This document shows positions 6,938 to 7,791 of a stretch of DNA of 7,791 nt, in pieces (the stretch's first letter is position 1; every line of letters starts with the position of its first letter). A model generated the notes under the pieces. That model was not told the DNA's origin. It saw nothing but the letters and a program-made list of their open reading frames with translations, and did not search any database. Position numbers and translations under genes: made by a program. Origin of the DNA: CALHAX01 sp038523655 (lineage in GTDB: Bacteria; Pseudomonadota; Alphaproteobacteria; Rhizobiales; CALHAX01); NCBI GenBank assembly GCA_038523655.1, contig JBCBJG010000150.1:1-7791 (forward strand), given 5' to 3'.

Positions 6938-6966
6938 TTGTCCCTGCCGCGCCGGCGGTCTAGAAC
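6938..6966 (+). promoter_or_regulatory. Possible pccA promoter
   Basis: TTGTCC (6938-6943) and TAGAAC (6961-6966) are 17 bp apart, and each matches the housekeeping -35/-10 consensus at four of six positions. Transcription would start near 6973 and leave a leader of about 27 bases before the ATG at 7000. The position argues against the cyclase starting as far up as 6994. This is a by-eye match only. Confidence 0.3.
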
Positions 6967-6999
6967 CCTCGCGACCGTTCTTTCCAGTTCTCAAAGCCG

Positions 7000-7791
7000 A
7001 TGTTCTCCAAGATCCTTGTCGCCAACAGGGGCGAAATTGCCTGCCGCGTATTCAAGACTTGCCGAGAGATGGGGATCGCAAGCGTCGCCGTCTACTCGGA
7101 TGCAGACCGCAATGCCCTGCATGTCCGCCATGCAGATGAGGCAGTTCATATTGGCCCACCCGCCGCGGCCGAGTCCTATCTCCTGATCGATCGTATCATC
7201 GACGCGGCCAAAAAGACCGGCGCCGAAGCGATCCATCCGGGCTACGGTTTTCTCTCCGAAAACGCTGCCTTCGCCAAGGCGCTGGATGAGGCCGGCATCG
7301 CCTTCATCGGCCCGAACATCCGCGCGATCGAAGTAATGGGCGACAAGATCGCGTCGAAGCAGTTTGCGGACGAGGCCAAGGTCAACACGGTCCCGGGGCA
7401 TCTAGGCGTGATTGCCGACGCCGATGAAGCGGTCCGGATCGCCGACGAGATCGGCTATCCCGTCATGATCAAGGCGTCTGCCGGCGGCGGCGGCAAAGGC
7501 ATGCGGATCGCCAACGCCCGCGAAGAGGTCGCCGACGGGTTTGCTTCGTCGGTCTCGGAAGCGAAGTCCAGCTTCGGTGACGACCGCGTCTTCATCGAGA
7601 AATTCGTCGTCGACCCGCGGCACATCGAGATCCAGGTGCTCGCCGACAAGCACGGCACCACGATCTATCTCGGTGAGCGCGAATGCTCGATCCAGCGGCG
7701 CAACCAGAAGGTGATCGAAGAAGCGCCGAGCCCGTTTCTCGACGCGCAGACCCGAAAGGCGATGGGCGAGCAGGCCGTCGCACTGGCCAAG
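7000..7791 (+). CDS. pccA: Propionyl-CoA carboxylase, alpha (biotin carboxylase) subunit, N-terminal part
   Basis: The frame is open from ATG 7000 to the window end, giving 264 residues of a protein normally about 660-680 long; the biotin-carrier end is missing. The alpha subunit uses ATP and bicarbonate to carboxylate biotin, which the beta subunit (PccB) passes to propionyl-CoA to make methylmalonyl-CoA. The start MFSKILVANRGEIACRV is the conserved biotin-carboxylase N-terminus. Also visible are HPGYGFLSEN (79-88), Lys116 in GDK, the ATP-grasp lysine and glycine-rich loop KASAGGGGKGMR (158-169), RHIEIQVLAD (207-216) and ERECSIQRRNQK (226-237). The RRNQK form and the MFSKILVANRGEIACRV start favour PccA over acetyl-CoA carboxylase AccC, which usually has RRHQK. 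Methylcrotonyl-CoA carboxylase is less likely but not excluded without the C-terminus. There is no strong Shine-Dalgarno sequence before the ATG. The gene diverges from the cyclase gene. Confidence 0.9.
   Translation, partial: MFSKILVANRGEIACRVFKTCREMGIASVAVYSDADRNALHVRHADEAVHIGPPAAAESYLLIDRIIDAAKKTGAEAIHPGYGFLSENAAFAKALDEAGIAFIGPNIRAIEVMGDKIASKQFADEAKVNTVPGHLGVIADADEAVRIADEIGYPVMIKASAGGGGKGMRIANAREEVADGFASSVSEAKSSFGDDRVFIEKFVVDPRHIEIQVLADKHGTTIYLGERECSIQRRNQKVIEEAPSPFLDAQTRKAMGEQAVALAK

Noticed and set aside
6977..6990. GTTC-TTTCCA-GTTC just upstream of pccA, resembling a second SOS box
   Set aside because: The spacer is six bases where the alphaproteobacterial LexA pattern needs seven, and pccA is a metabolic gene.

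Overview
The window is GC-rich, densely coding bacterial DNA. It most likely comes from an alphaproteobacterium. Three things point there: the start of a propionyl-CoA carboxylase alpha subunit typical of that class, a class III cyclase with the N-terminal region common in alphaproteobacteria, and a GTTC-N7-GTTC direct repeat of the kind LexA binds in that class. Genus cannot be read from the sequence.

Layout. (1) 1-657 (+): C-terminal part of an unrecognised protein with an EF-hand-like calcium loop; its start lies outside the window. (2) 658-963: non-coding, with two short hairpins, a repeated GCAGGT hexamer and, just before the next gene, the candidate SOS box. (3) 964-4751 (+): a two-gene operon with an ATGA stop/start overlap. 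It encodes an SbcD/Mre11/YhaO-like phosphoesterase (377 aa) and an SbcC/Rad50/YhaN-like ATPase (885 aa). (4) 4752-4925: a short convergent intergenic stretch. (5) 4926-about 6931 (-): a class III nucleotide cyclase followed, 2 nt after its stop, by a membrane-anchored ClpP-like (COG3904-type) serine protease homologue. (6) 7000-7791 (+): start of pccA, divergent from the cyclase and cut by the window end.

How the genes work together. The phosphoesterase and ATPase should form one DNA-end-processing complex. The site in front suggests it is induced by DNA damage. The complex departs from textbook SbcCD: there is no CxxC zinc hook at the coiled-coil apex but a short beta-rich hinge, and two metal-binding histidines of the nuclease are Gln and Asp. 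The cyclase and ClpP-like protein probably share a transcript, which may link a cyclic-nucleotide signal to an extracytoplasmic peptidase. pccA belongs to propionyl-CoA metabolism and is unrelated to its neighbours apart from sharing the divergent start region.

The most notable content is the SOS-box-associated, hook-less SbcDC-like operon and the cyclase/ClpP-like pair. I see no CRISPR array, insertion sequence, tRNA, rRNA or prophage gene.
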